Shown here: one piece after another, positions 37,481-46,571 of the stretch
Layout of the letters: each line of letters starts with the position of its first letter
Numbering within the stretch: the stretch's first letter is position 1
DNA from: Saccharopolyspora ipomoeae
GTDB lineage: Bacteria > Actinomycetota > Actinomycetes > Mycobacteriales > Pseudonocardiaceae
Reading direction: 5' to 3'
DNA: 64,000 nucleotides
NCBI RefSeq assembly: GCF_029952525.1
Contig: NZ_JASAOF010000004.1
Location: forward strand, 62,001 to 126,000
Notes under the pieces: model-generated
Told to the model about the DNA's origin: nothing
What the model saw: the letters and a program-made list of their open reading frames with translations, nothing else
Database searches by the model: none
Made by a program: the position numbers and the translations under genes

Positions 37481-39199
37481 TCAGTTGCTCGGTTCGGCGG
37501 TCGTGCGGGCCGCCAGAGCGGTGCCGAGCAGCACCACCGCGCACCCGATCGCGCACCACAGGCCCAGCCCCGGGGCGGCGCCGGTCAGGCGACCGGCGGT
37601 CAGCGGGAACTCCAGCGCGCGCACCGCGACCAGCAGCGCCGCGCCGAAAAGCAGCGCCGCGGCCGGGCCCGGACGGCACATCGGCGCCAGCGCGGTCGCG
37701 CCGACGACGGCGGCCAGCGCCAGCACCAGGCCCCACGAGGTGGTGCCGAAGTCGGTGAACACGCCGGGCGCGCTGTAGTCGGGCGCGGTGAGCACCGGCA
37801 GGCTGAACGCCCCGGCGCCGAGCACCAGCGCGACCAGCGACGGGATCAGCACGAGTCGGCGCATCGCCATCTCGGTGAGGTCGACGTCGTCGCGCTCGAC
37901 CGCCCCGGCCAGCGCAGCGAGCACCGCGGACACGGCCGCCAGCAGCACCGACAGCCCGGCCGCCCAGGCTCCCAGGCCCGCTCCGGCTCCGGCCGCCTGC
38001 ACGGCGGTGAACACCGCGTCCAGCGATCCGGCCGCGGCCAGCGGCACGACCGCCCACAGCACGGTCAGCACCGGCCGCAGCGGCAGCGCGAGCTTCGGCA
38101 GCAGCATCCCGGCACCCACCACGACCAGCAGGATCCCGGCCGGAACCAGCATCCGGGCCGGGTACTCCGAGGGGTCGCGCAGCCCGTACGGCATGGCGAC
38201 GTGCGGCGTCAGCGCCGCGAGCACCGCGACGGCTCCGGCCAGCAGCGCGAACACCCCGGCGAGGGTGAGCAGCCTGGTCAGCGCGGGAAGGCGCAGGTCG
38301 TCGACGTCCTCGGCCGGTTCGCCGCGCCCGGCCCGCACCGCCAGCACCAGCAGCGCCGCGGCGGCCAGCAGCCCCAGCAGCGGGCCCCAGGCGAAGCTGA
38401 GCTCGTCGAGCACCAGCACCGACACCAGCGGCGGCACGGCCACCGCGATCAGCGAGAACGCCACGCCGAGCAGGCCGCCGCGGGCGAACTCCGCGTCGGT
38501 GGACCCGGCGAGCAGGCCGGCGGCGCAGGGCACCGCGACGGCCAGCAGCGCGCTGCCGATGAGCACCGGCAGCGGCCCGTCCAGGGCGGTCTCGGCGGGC
38601 AGGTAGGGGTCGTCGGAGGAGAACGGGGCCATGAGCACCGCGACCGCGCCCAGCACTCCCGCGCACAGCGCCATCGCGAGCAGGCCCTGGCGGTGCGAAC
38701 CGTCGCCCGACTCGCGGGTGCCCCAGGTGGCGAGCACGCCCGCGACCAGCGCGAGCACGTGCCCGGCGGCCAGCAGCCACCAGCCGACGCCCGGTTCGAA
38801 GTTCAGCAATGAGGTGGCGCGCAGCAGCTCCGGGCGCGCGGCCATGCCCGCGTCGGCGGCGAACTGGACGTCCTGCCCGAGCCTGCCCGGCGCGAAGGCG
38901 GCCGGGCCGACCAGCAGCGCGGCGGCCACGACCGGGCGCCCGCGCCGGGCGAACACCGCGGCCGCCACCGGGGCGAGCAGCGCGAGCACCAGCAGCAGCG
39001 GCCAGGCGGGGTAGGCGGCGGGGACGGCCGGGCTGGTCAGCCCGAGCAGCGGTCCGAGGCCGGTGAGCGCGGCGCCGATCAGGGAGAGCCCGATCGCGGC
39101 GCGCAGGCGAGCCGGCGTGCCGAGCGTTGGCTGCGGGTCCGTGGCCAGGGCCGGGGCCGAGGCAGACGAACCGGACGGGAGGTCGGGCCGCGCAGTCAC
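37481..39199 (-). CDS. Large hypothetical membrane protein
   Basis: 572-aa protein with roughly 15 hydrophobic helices across the whole length and no recognised catalytic motif. Composition is extremely Ala/Leu-rich. I do not recognise the family; an actinobacterial conserved membrane protein is the most that can be said. GTG 39199 ([10 protein letters not shown]) is the likely start. It sits between sucC and the M23 gene. Confidence 0.7.
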   Translation of the reverse strand: MTARPDLPSGSSASAPALATDPQPTLGTPARLRAAIGLSLIGAALTGLGPLLGLTSPAVPAAYPAWPLLLVLALLAPVAAAVFARRGRPVVAAALLVGPAAFAPGRLGQDVQFAADAGMAARPELLRATSLLNFEPGVGWWLLAAGHVLALVAGVLATWGTRESGDGSHRQGLLAMALCAGVLGAVAVLMAPFSSDDPYLPAETALDGPLPVLIGSALLAVAVPCAAGLLAGSTDAEFARGGLLGVAFSLIAVAVPPLVSVLVLDELSFAWGPLLGLLAAAALLVLAVRAGRGEPAEDVDDLRLPALTRLLTLAGVFALLAGAVAVLAALTPHVAMPYGLRDPSEYPARMLVPAGILLVVVGAGMLLPKLALPLRPVLTVLWAVVPLAAAGSLDAVFTAVQAAGAGAGLGAWAAGLSVLLAAVSAVLAALAGAVERDDVDLTEMAMRRLVLIPSLVALVLGAGAFSLPVLTAPDYSAPGVFTDFGTTSWGLVLALAAVVGATALAPMCRPGPAAALLFGAALLVAVRALEFPLTAGRLTGAAPGLGLWCAIGCAVVLLGTALAARTTAEPSN

Positions 39200-39699
39200 C
39201 GGCCAGACGCTAGCAACCGGGTGACCGTTTCGGGACACCACCCGGAGCCCTCCCTCGGGGTCGGTGCGTCCCGACACGCCCGGGGAGCACCCGAACGGAG
39301 CATCTTCGGATCGCCGACAAGACGCTCTTGGGGTGTGACGTGCCGCACAACGCGGTTCCCGCGCGTGTCCGAATCGGTTCCGAGATCGAGCCCCGCTGGG
39401 CCGATCGGCACACCCCGTCCTGATCACGAACCCGCAGGTGGCTCCGCTGAGCGACGACCACGCGCAGTATCCGGACGGGGCTGACAATCCGCTTCGCAGC
39501 GGACCTTTCGAACACGAGCGGTCGCCGACGCGTCACAGATCGGGAGTTGCCCCTAGGGGATCGGCTTCGCTACTGTCCCCCGGTCCGTTGTCACGGTCTG
39601 ATCACGAAGGACAACCTTCGGCCGGTTCCCCGACCGGCACCCGGAAATTCCCCGTTCCGGGCCCGCGCGATCAGGCTCCCCGAGACGGAAGGGCAGGCA
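39200..39699 (+). promoter_or_regulatory. Long leader of the M23 peptidase gene with hairpins
   Basis: 500 bp without a gene. Next to the start codon three perfect hairpins stand back to back: CGAAGG/CCTTCG (39605-39620), GCCGGT/ACCGGC (39621-39638) and CCCGGAA/TTCCGGG (39640-39661); TCCGCT/AGCGGA at 39488-39503 is a fourth. Actinobacterial M23/Rpf genes often carry a cyclic-di-AMP (ydaO) riboswitch, but its conserved core was not found here. A structured 5' UTR is inferred. Confidence 0.5.
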
Positions 39700-40533
39700 T
39701 TGGCTCACCACCGCTCCCCCGGCGGCGCACGACCCTTTCCCGGTCACCCGGAGGCGTCCCCCGACGACCCCTCCACCCGGGATCGGAGCCGGGGTGCATC
39801 GACAGCATCGGCTTGGCGCGGTCGCGTCGTCGTCGCCGCAGTAGCGGCGGGTGCGTTCGCAGCGGCAGGCCAGTCGCTGGCAGCGGGCGAGGGAAACGCC
39901 TCCCCCGACAGCGATGATTTCAACGCCTCCGACGCCGCGGGGTCGTTCAACACCGCGATGTCCGAGGGCAATTCGTCCTCCCCCGCTTACAACGGGATGG
40001 GCGGCAGCGCTCCCGCGCCGGCGATGCTCCCGGTCGCCAAGACCTCCGACGTCAGCTCCGAGATGGAGAAGCTGACCAAGAGCGAGCGCATCACCGAGGC
40101 CCGCGACGCGGCTCGCCGCGCGGCCGAGGAAGCCGCCAAGCAGCCGAAGTTCCACGTGCCCGCGCTGGGCAACTTCACCTCCGGCTTCGGCGGCCGCTGG
40201 GGCACCACGCACTACGGCATCGACATCGCCAACTCCAAGGGCACGCCGATCATGTCGGTCGCCGACGGCGTCGTCATCGAAGCCGGTCCGGCCAGCGGTT
40301 TCGGCCTGTGGGTCCGGGTTCAGCACGACGACGGCACGATCACCGTCTACGGCCACGTCAACACGATCACGGCGGACGAGGGCGACAGGGTCAAGGCGGG
40401 CGACCAGATCGCGACCATGGGCAACCGCGGCTTCTCCACCGGCACCCACCTGCACTTCGAGGTGTGGAACTCGTCCGGCAAGAAGATCAACCCGCTGCCG
40501 TGGATGCGCGAGCGGGGCATCTCCCCCACCTGA
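39700..40533 (+). CDS. M23 family metallopeptidase (secreted)
   Basis: 277-aa LytM-type cell-wall endopeptidase. An Arg-rich N-terminus and hydrophobic helix (GRVVVAAVAAGAFAAAGQSLA, about 45-65) act as export signal; the M23 domain (about 160-270) has zinc ligands in HYGIDIA and HLHFEVW, plus VYGHVNTI. TTG 39700 is selected because GGAAGGGCAGG precedes it. Position next to pcrA and sucC matches Rv0950c. Confidence 0.9.
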   Translation: MAHHRSPGGARPFPGHPEASPDDPSTRDRSRGASTASAWRGRVVVAAVAAGAFAAAGQSLAAGEGNASPDSDDFNASDAAGSFNTAMSEGNSSSPAYNGMGGSAPAPAMLPVAKTSDVSSEMEKLTKSERITEARDAARRAAEEAAKQPKFHVPALGNFTSGFGGRWGTTHYGIDIANSKGTPIMSVADGVVIEAGPASGFGLWVRVQHDDGTITVYGHVNTITADEGDRVKAGDQIATMGNRGFSTGTHLHFEVWNSSGKKINPLPWMRERGISPT

Positions 40534-40631
40534 TCGGGCTTCGAGCGGTTCGGCGACCAGCGCGGTCGCCGAGCCGCTTCTTCACGCGATGTTGACGCTC
40601 CCGCCGCCCAGGCGGGCAGTAGCGTTGCACC

Positions 40632-42257
40632 GTGGCCGAACAGATCCGCTTGACCGGGGCGCAGCAGACGCTCCTCGGTCCTCTGCACGCACGCGCGCTC
40701 GACAGCCTCCGCGCCGATCCGGTGCTGGGGGACCACGCGGCCCACGAACTGGCCGCGCGCATCGACTTCGACTTCCGCCGGTTGCGGATGGACTCCGCCG
40801 ACCGGATGGCCGTGGTCCTGCGCGCAAAGGAGATCGACGACCGAGCCCGCGACTTCCTCGCCGCGCACCCGGACGCGGTCGTGCTGCACCTGGCGTGCGG
40901 CCTGGACTCCCGGCCGTTCCGACTCGAAATCCCCGACGAGGCGCGGTGGTTCGACGTGGACATGCCGGACGTCGTCGAGCTCCGCGACCGGCTCTACCCG
41001 CAGCTGCGCGACAACCACCGCACCCTCGCCGCGTCGGTGACCGAGACCGGCTGGCTGGACGAGGTCCCCCCGGGCCGGCCGACGCTGGTCATCGCCGAGG
41101 GCCTCACGCCGTACTTGTCCGAGCAGGACGGGATCGCGCTGCTGCGGCGGCTCGTCGAGCGGTTCGGCAGCGGCGCGATGCTCTTCGACGTGGTGGCGCC
41201 GTGGACCGTGCGCGCCGCCAAGCACTCCGGGTTCCTGCGCAGCACCGGCGCCCGCTTCCACTGGGGCGTTGGCGATCCGCACGACCTGGAGATCAAGGTG
41301 CCGGGGCTGCACCTGCGCGGGTCGGTGCCGGTCACCGCGCTGCCCGGGGTCGCGAAGGTCGAGCCGCGCGACCGGCGCATCGCCGGTGCGATGAACGCCG
41401 TGCCGCCGCTGCGCGACGCGATGCGGGTGCTGCGCTTCGACTTCGAGCGCGAGAAGCGCATCCCGGTCGATCTGACCGGCCCGGCGGCCACCATGCTCGC
41501 GACCCTGCACCTGCGCGCCCTGGACAACCGCTCGCCGGAACCGGTGCTGGCCGACCGCTGGGCGGACGCGGCGGTGCGGCGCCTCGACTACGACTTCACC
41601 CGGCTGGGACTGCGCGCGAACAACGCGATCTCGGTGGCGATCCGCGCCAAGGCCCTCGACGAGCAGGTGCGCGCCGCGCTGCGGCCGGGGATGGCGGTGC
41701 TGCACCTGGGATGCGGGCTGGACAGCCGCTTCGAGCGGGTGAACCCGCCCGCCGACGTCCAGTGGTACGACGTCGACCAGCCCGCGGTGATCGAGCTGCG
41801 CGAGCAGCTGTTCGCGTCGTCGCCGAACCGCCGCGCGCTGGGACGCTCCGTCACCGATCCCGGCCTGCTGGACGAGATCCCCGCGGACCGGCCGGTGCTC
41901 GTCGTCGCCGAGGGCCTGACGATGTACCTGACCAGGCAGGACGGGGAATCGCTGGTGCGCCGGATCGTCGACCGCTTCCCGAGCGGGCAGCTGTTGTTCG
42001 ACGCGTTCAACACGGTGAGCATCCACCTCAACAACGTGGCCAACCCGGCGGTGACCCGCTCCGGCTCACGCCTGCACTGGGGCATCGACGACCCGCGCGG
42101 GCTGGAACCCCTGGGCCTGCGGCTGGTCTCGGAGATCTCGTTCCTGGACGCCCCGGAGCTGGCCGGCTACCCGCTTCCGGCCCGGCTCGTCTTCCGCGCC
42201 ATGTCGAAGATCCCGACGCTGAACCGCCTCGGCCGAATCCTCCACTACCGCTTCTGA
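40632..42257 (+). CDS. Tandem-duplicated LCM-type methyltransferase
   Basis: 541-aa protein made of two homologous class I SAM-methyltransferase modules of the leucine-carboxyl-methyltransferase/TcmP-like family. Module 1 (about 1-270) has LHLACGLDSRPF near 86 and IAEGLTPYLSEQD; module 2 (about 275-541) has LHLGCGLDSRFERV near 357 and VAEGLTMYLTRQD. Both SAM motifs look intact. Family members are normally ~270-290 aa and single. Substrate unknown. GTG start. Confidence 0.87.
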   Translation: MAEQIRLTGAQQTLLGPLHARALDSLRADPVLGDHAAHELAARIDFDFRRLRMDSADRMAVVLRAKEIDDRARDFLAAHPDAVVLHLACGLDSRPFRLEIPDEARWFDVDMPDVVELRDRLYPQLRDNHRTLAASVTETGWLDEVPPGRPTLVIAEGLTPYLSEQDGIALLRRLVERFGSGAMLFDVVAPWTVRAAKHSGFLRSTGARFHWGVGDPHDLEIKVPGLHLRGSVPVTALPGVAKVEPRDRRIAGAMNAVPPLRDAMRVLRFDFEREKRIPVDLTGPAATMLATLHLRALDNRSPEPVLADRWADAAVRRLDYDFTRLGLRANNAISVAIRAKALDEQVRAALRPGMAVLHLGCGLDSRFERVNPPADVQWYDVDQPAVIELREQLFASSPNRRALGRSVTDPGLLDEIPADRPVLVVAEGLTMYLTRQDGESLVRRIVDRFPSGQLLFDAFNTVSIHLNNVANPAVTRSGSRLHWGIDDPRGLEPLGLRLVSEISFLDAPELAGYPLPARLVFRAMSKIPTLNRLGRILHYRF

Positions 42258-42281
42258 CGGCTCACGCGGCGGAGGGGTGCC

Positions 42282-42404
42282 AGGCTGCCGGACACCGGCC
42301 ACTACGCGCTGATCGAACCCGACAACCCGGCCGCGGCCGCGGTGGCCGACGTGTTGCGGCGGTTGTCCCGGGAACGCGACGACGATGCGGGAGAGTGCTC
42401 CTGA
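42282..42404 (+). pseudogene. 3' remnant of an alpha/beta hydrolase (probable kynurenine formamidase)
   Basis: About 40 codons in one GC3-rich frame end in LPDTGHYALIEPDNPAAAAVADVL and a TGA that overlaps the kynU ATG (TGATG). GHYALIEP is the usual C-terminal catalytic-His block of alpha/beta hydrolases, and formamidases typically precede kynU. The rest of the gene is absent; the methyltransferase gene ends 24 bp upstream. Confidence 0.55.
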
Positions 42405-43642
42405 TGACCGAACTCGCCGAGCTCGCCGACCACCTCGACGCCACCGACCCGCTGGCGCACGTCCGGGACCGCTTCCTGCTGCCCGAGGGCGTGATCTACC
42501 TCGACGGGAACTCGCTGGGCCCGCTGCCGGCCGCGGTGCCGCCGGTGCTGGAGGACGTGGTGCACCGCCAGTGGGGCACCGACCTGATCCGCTCGTGGAA
42601 CGACAACGACTGGTGGGAGTCGCCGCTGCGCGTCGGCGACGCCGTCGGTTCGCTGATCGGCGCCGCGCCGGGTCAGGTGGTGGCCGGGGATTCCACCAGC
42701 GTGCAGCTGTACACCGCGCTCAGCGCGGCGTGCGAGCTGCGCCCCGACCGGTCGCTGCTGGTCACCGACCCGGAGCACTTCCCCACCGACCGGTACCTGG
42801 CGGACTCGGTGGCCCGGCTGCACGGCCGCGAGGTCCGCCGGGTCGCGCCCGCGGACCTGCCGGAGTTCCTGGCCTCGCACGGCGATCGGGTCGCGGTGAT
42901 CAGCTACTCGCCGGTCGACTTCCGCACCGGCGAGCTGCACGACGTGATCGCGCTGACCTCCGCCGCGCACGAGGTCGGCGCGCTGGTGCTGTGGGACCTG
43001 TGCCACGCGGCCGGGGCGATGCCGGTGCACCTCGACGAGTGGGAGGTGGACTTCGCGGTCGGCTGCGGCTACAAGTTCCTCTCCGGCGGCCCCGGCGCCC
43101 CCGCGTTCCTCTACGCCGCAGCACGCCACCACGATTCCTGGCGCACCCCGCTCCACGGCTGGACCGGCCACGCCGAACCCTTCGGCCTGCACGCCGACTA
43201 CGCCCCCGCTGCGGGCATCGCCCGCGCCCGGATCGGCACCCCGCCGATCCTCTCGCTGCTCGCCCTCGAAGCAGCCCTGACCGCCTTCGACGGCGTCGAC
43301 CTCACCCAGGTCCGCGCGAAGAGCCTGTCCCTCACCGACCTCTTCCTCCGCTGCGCGGAAGACCTGCTGGTGCCGGAGGGTTTCGACCCGATCACCCCGT
43401 CGAACCCGGACGTCCGGGCCAGCCAGGTCTCCCTCCGCCACCCCCACGCCTACGGCCTCGTCCAAGCCCTGGCCGCCGAGGGCGTCATAGCCGACATGCG
43501 CGCCCCGGACGTCCTCCGCTTCGGGGTCAACGCCCTCTACACCACCCACGAAGACGTCCTCGCGGCGTGCACCCGGCTCCACCGCACGACCACGACGGGC
43601 GCCTACGACCCGACCCCGAACCGCCCCGGCGCGGTGACCTGA
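42404..43642 (+). CDS. kynU: Kynureninase
   Basis: 412-aa PLP enzyme cleaving kynurenine (or 3-hydroxykynurenine) to anthranilate (or 3-hydroxyanthranilate) and alanine. IYLDGNSLGPLP near residue 30, SYSPVDFRTGE, WDLCHAAGAMPV and the Schiff-base Lys224 in GCGYKFLSGGPGAP are all intact; LRFGVNALYTTHED marks the C-terminus. The start is coupled to the hydrolase remnant stop. No tryptophan dioxygenase is visible nearby, so it may act in salvage or catabolism. Confidence 0.95.
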   Translation: MTELAELADHLDATDPLAHVRDRFLLPEGVIYLDGNSLGPLPAAVPPVLEDVVHRQWGTDLIRSWNDNDWWESPLRVGDAVGSLIGAAPGQVVAGDSTSVQLYTALSAACELRPDRSLLVTDPEHFPTDRYLADSVARLHGREVRRVAPADLPEFLASHGDRVAVISYSPVDFRTGELHDVIALTSAAHEVGALVLWDLCHAAGAMPVHLDEWEVDFAVGCGYKFLSGGPGAPAFLYAAARHHDSWRTPLHGWTGHAEPFGLHADYAPAAGIARARIGTPPILSLLALEAALTAFDGVDLTQVRAKSLSLTDLFLRCAEDLLVPEGFDPITPSNPDVRASQVSLRHPHAYGLVQALAAEGVIADMRAPDVLRFGVNALYTTHEDVLAACTRLHRTTTTGAYDPTPNRPGAVT

Positions 43643-43678
43643 CCCGAGAGCTCCCCCGCCCCGACGGTCCCCGGCGGT

Positions 43679-43749
43679 GGACAGTTTTAGCCATAATTGT
43701 CCCGACATTTCGGACATTGATCATGCGCAATTATGGCTAAAACTGTCGC
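43679..43749. repeat. ~70-bp palindromic element, copy B
   Basis: Perfect 20-bp arms GACAGTTTTAGCCATAATTG (43680-43699) and its complement (43728-43747) around a 28-nt loop containing CGGACATTGATCATG. Lies between the convergent kynU and pcrA genes. Confidence 0.93.
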
Positions 43750-43771
43750 CAGGCGACGTGCGCGCCCATCC

Positions 43772-43810
43772 GGGACCAGGCACCCGGGACCAGGGACCAG
43801 GGACCAGGGG
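43772..43810. repeat. GGGACCAG short tandem array after pcrA
   Basis: GGGACCAG occurs at 43772, 43786, 43793 and 43800 (period 7 over the last three), directly after the pcrA stop and 23 bp from palindromic element B. Confidence 0.85.
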
Positions 43811-46255
43811 TCAGAGCTTGGTGAGGGGGACGCTGCCGATGAGCATGAGCTTGACCGTGCCGGCCGTGCCGAAGTCGATGGTGGCCGTGGCTCGGGGGCC
43901 CTCGCCGTCGGTGGCCACGACCGTGCCGAGGCCGTACTTGTCGTGGGTGACCTTGTCGCCGGCTTCGAGCTTGAGGGCGACCGTGTCCTTCCAGCCCTTC
44001 ATGCCGGTGCTGCGCATGCCGCGCTCGGACAGGCCCGCCTGAGCCGAGTCCCCACCGGTGCGGTCGAAGCCCCCGCCGCCGCGGCTGCCCCACGTGCTGC
44101 GGACCTGCGGCGCGGCGCGCTCGGGCTCGATGCGGCGCCAGTGCATCAGCTCCTCGGGGATCTCGGTGAGGAACCGCGACGCCGGGTTCGTCATCGGCTG
44201 CCCCCACGCCGAGCGCATCATGGCGCGCGACAGGTACAGCCGCTGGCGGGCCCGGGTGATGCCGACGTAGGCCAGCCGCCGCTCCTCGGCGAGCTCGGCC
44301 GGGTCGCCCAGGGCGCGGGTGTGCGGGAAGACGCCGTCCTCCCAGCCGCCGGAGAACACCACCGGGAACTCCAGACCCTTGGCGGTGTGCAGGGTCATGA
44401 GCGTGACCAGGCCGTCGCCGGTCTCCGGCAGCGAGTCGGCGTCGGCGACCAGCGAGACGCGCTCCAGGAACGCCGCCAGCGAGTCGTCGGCGATCGGGTT
44501 CTCGTCGTCCTCGTCGGGCCCGACACCGGACACCACGGCCTCCGCCGAGGGCGAGGCCTCGGCGTCCACCGGCAGCGGCGCGCCCGCGCGGGCCTCGGTG
44601 AACTCGCGGGCGACGGTGATCAGCTCGGTCAGGTTCTCCAGCCGCGTCGCGTCCTGCGGGTCGTCGCTGGCCTCCAGCTCACCCCGGTAGCCGGTGCGCT
44701 CCAGGACGGTGTCGAGGGTCTCGGCGACGTCGTTCTCGGCGGCGACCCGGTTCAGCTCGTCGAGCAGCTCCACGAAGCCCGAGATCGCGTTGCGGGCGCG
44801 CGTGTTGAGCAGCGGCACCTTACCGGCGGCGGCCCTGCGCAGGGCGCTGGTGAACGAGATCCGCTCCTGCTCGGCGTGCACCGCGACCACGGCCTCCGCC
44901 CGGTCGCCGATGCCGCGCTTGGGCACGTTGAGGATCCGGCGCACGCTCACCGTGTCGTCCGGGTTGTCGAGAACCCGCAGGTAGGCGAGGGCGTCGCGGA
45001 CCTCGCGCCGCTCGTAGAAGCGCACCCCGCCGACGACCCGGTAGGGCAGGCCGAGGCGGATGAACACCTCCTCGAACACGCGCGACTGGTTGTTGGTGCG
45101 GTAGAAGACCGCGATGTCGTTGAACGTGGCCTCGCCCTGGTCGACGAGCCGGTCGATCTCACCGGCGACGAAGGCGGCCTCGTCGTGCTCGTTGTCGGCG
45201 ACGTAGCCCACGATCGGCTCGCCGTCGCCCGCATCGCTCCACAGCCGCTTGTCGCGGCGGTTCGGGTTGCGCTTGATCACCGCGTTCGCCGCGGACAGGA
45301 TCGTCTGCGTGGAGCGGTAGTTCTGCTCCAGCAGGATGCTGCGGGCCTGCGGGTAGTCCCGCTCGAACTCCTCGATGTTGCGGATCGTGGCGCCGCGGAA
45401 CGCGTAGATCGACTGGTCGGCGTCGCCGACCACGCACAGCTCCGCCGGCTCCACCCCGCTCTCCGTCGGCTCCGTCCCGACCAGTTCCCTGACCAGCACG
45501 TACTGCGCGTGGTTGGTGTCCTGGTACTCGTCGACGAGCACGTGGCGGAAGCGGCGGCGGTAGTACTCGGCGACCGCCGGGTGCTGCTGCAGCAGCTCGA
45601 CCGTGCGCATGATCAGGTCGTCGAAGTCCATCGCGTTGGACTCGGCGAGCCTGCGCTGGTAGGCGGCGTAGACCTGGGCGACCTTGCGCTCCACGTCGTT
45701 GCCCGCCTGCTGCGCGGCGTCCTCGGGCGTGAGCAGCTCGTTCTTCAGGTTCGAGATGTGGATCGACAGCGTCTTCGCCGGGTAGCGCTTGGAGTCGAGG
45801 TCCTGCTCGCGGGCGATCAGGGTGATCAGACGCTTGGAGTCGTCGGAGTCGTAGATCGAGAAGTTCGACGACATGCCCAGCGTCTTGGCCTCGCGGCGCA
45901 GCACCCGCACGCACATCGAGTGGAACGTCGAGACCCACATGACGTTGGCCCGGCGCCCGACCAGGTCGGCGACCCGCTCCTTCATCTCGGCCGCGGCCTT
46001 GTTGGTGAAGGTGATGGCCATGATCTGGCCGGGGTGCGCGCCGCTGGCAAGCAGGTGGGCGATGCGGTTGGTGAGCACCCGCGTCTTGCCCGACCCGGCA
46101 CCGGCCACGACCAGCAGCGGCGAGCCGGTGTGCGTCACGGCCTCGCGCTGCTGCGGGTTCAGCCCGGCCAGCAGCGCGTCCGGGTCCGGCCCGGAGCGGC
46201 GGGCGGGCTGCGCGGGCTCGTCGCCCTGGAATTCGAGATCGAGAGGGGTGCTCAT
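43811..46255 (-). CDS. pcrA: ATP-dependent DNA helicase PcrA/UvrD1
   Basis: 814-aa superfamily 1A 3'-5' helicase for repair and replication restart. Motifs: VVAGAGSGKTRVL (I), AITFTNKAA (Ia), LVDEYQDTNHAQ (II), VVGDADQSIYAFRGA (III), LEQNYRST (IV), TLHTAKGLEFPVVF (V), YVGITRARQRLYL (VI). The C-terminal ~60 aa include a KLEAGDKVTHDKYGLG Tudor-like, RNAP-binding region. Starts divergently from the chorismate mutase attenuator, as in mycobacterial uvrD1. Confidence 0.96.
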   Translation of the reverse strand: MSTPLDLEFQGDEPAQPARRSGPDPDALLAGLNPQQREAVTHTGSPLLVVAGAGSGKTRVLTNRIAHLLASGAHPGQIMAITFTNKAAAEMKERVADLVGRRANVMWVSTFHSMCVRVLRREAKTLGMSSNFSIYDSDDSKRLITLIAREQDLDSKRYPAKTLSIHISNLKNELLTPEDAAQQAGNDVERKVAQVYAAYQRRLAESNAMDFDDLIMRTVELLQQHPAVAEYYRRRFRHVLVDEYQDTNHAQYVLVRELVGTEPTESGVEPAELCVVGDADQSIYAFRGATIRNIEEFERDYPQARSILLEQNYRSTQTILSAANAVIKRNPNRRDKRLWSDAGDGEPIVGYVADNEHDEAAFVAGEIDRLVDQGEATFNDIAVFYRTNNQSRVFEEVFIRLGLPYRVVGGVRFYERREVRDALAYLRVLDNPDDTVSVRRILNVPKRGIGDRAEAVVAVHAEQERISFTSALRRAAAGKVPLLNTRARNAISGFVELLDELNRVAAENDVAETLDTVLERTGYRGELEASDDPQDATRLENLTELITVAREFTEARAGAPLPVDAEASPSAEAVVSGVGPDEDDENPIADDSLAAFLERVSLVADADSLPETGDGLVTLMTLHTAKGLEFPVVFSGGWEDGVFPHTRALGDPAELAEERRLAYVGITRARQRLYLSRAMMRSAWGQPMTNPASRFLTEIPEELMHWRRIEPERAAPQVRSTWGSRGGGGFDRTGGDSAQAGLSERGMRSTGMKGWKDTVALKLEAGDKVTHDKYGLGTVVATDGEGPRATATIDFGTAGTVKLMLIGSVPLTKL

Positions 46256-46414
46256 CGCCTGACAACGTTACCGAACCACCCTGACGGCCCCCGAATCTGC
46301 CGAGCTCGCAACACGATCAAGCCCAGGCCCCCTCGACCGGGTGAGGGATTCCACCTCGTGGGACGCCACGACCGAGTGGTGGATCGGTCGTCCGGGTTGT
46401 GGCAGACTGGTGTC

Positions 46415-46477
46415 GTGCGGACGCAGCAGTACGAGTTTTTCTACGGGCCCGGGACTCCGGCGCCCGTAGCTGCGTGA
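46415..46477 (+). CDS. Leader peptide for Tyr/Phe attenuation
   Basis: 20-aa peptide from GTG 46415, containing YEFFY (codons TAC GAG TTT TTC TAC, 46430-46444) and ending PAPVAA. No ribosome site precedes the GTG, while CAGACT lies 6 nt upstream as a possible -10 box, so translation may be leaderless. Four of five consecutive codons are aromatic, as expected for a sensor of charged tRNA-Tyr/Phe. It precedes the chorismate mutase gene by 94 bp. Confidence 0.85.
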   Translation: MRTQQYEFFYGPGTPAPVAA

Positions 46478-46525
46478 GCACGAAAACCACTACGACGCCC
46501 CGGAGTCCTCGGACTCGGGGCGTTT
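46441..46525 (+). promoter_or_regulatory. Transcription attenuator of chorismate mutase gene
   Basis: Three alternative pairings. Protector: CTACGGGC (46441-46448) with GCCCGTAG (46462-46469), overlapping the last Tyr codon. Antiterminator: GGACTCCGG (46452-46460, inside the protector loop) with CCGGAGTCC (46500-46508), 9 perfect pairs. Terminator: CGCCCCGGAGTCC (46496-46508) with GGACTCGGGGCG (46511-46522), followed by TTT. Stalling at Tyr/Phe codons would break the protector, favour the antiterminator and allow readthrough. Confidence 0.88.
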
Positions 46526-46571
46526 CGCGTTCCGGGACGGGAACGGGGCCGGAGCCGGAGGAATACGTCCG

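Noticed and set aside
37227-38780. Upstream extension of sucC to a ~900-aa protein
   Set aside because: The extension overlaps the 572-aa membrane protein gene; GTG 37226 has a ribosome site and gives the conserved SucC N-terminus.
39200-39699. Cyclic-di-AMP (ydaO) riboswitch before the M23 peptidase
   Set aside because: Expected from family habit, but the conserved ydaO core sequence could not be found; only generic hairpins are present.
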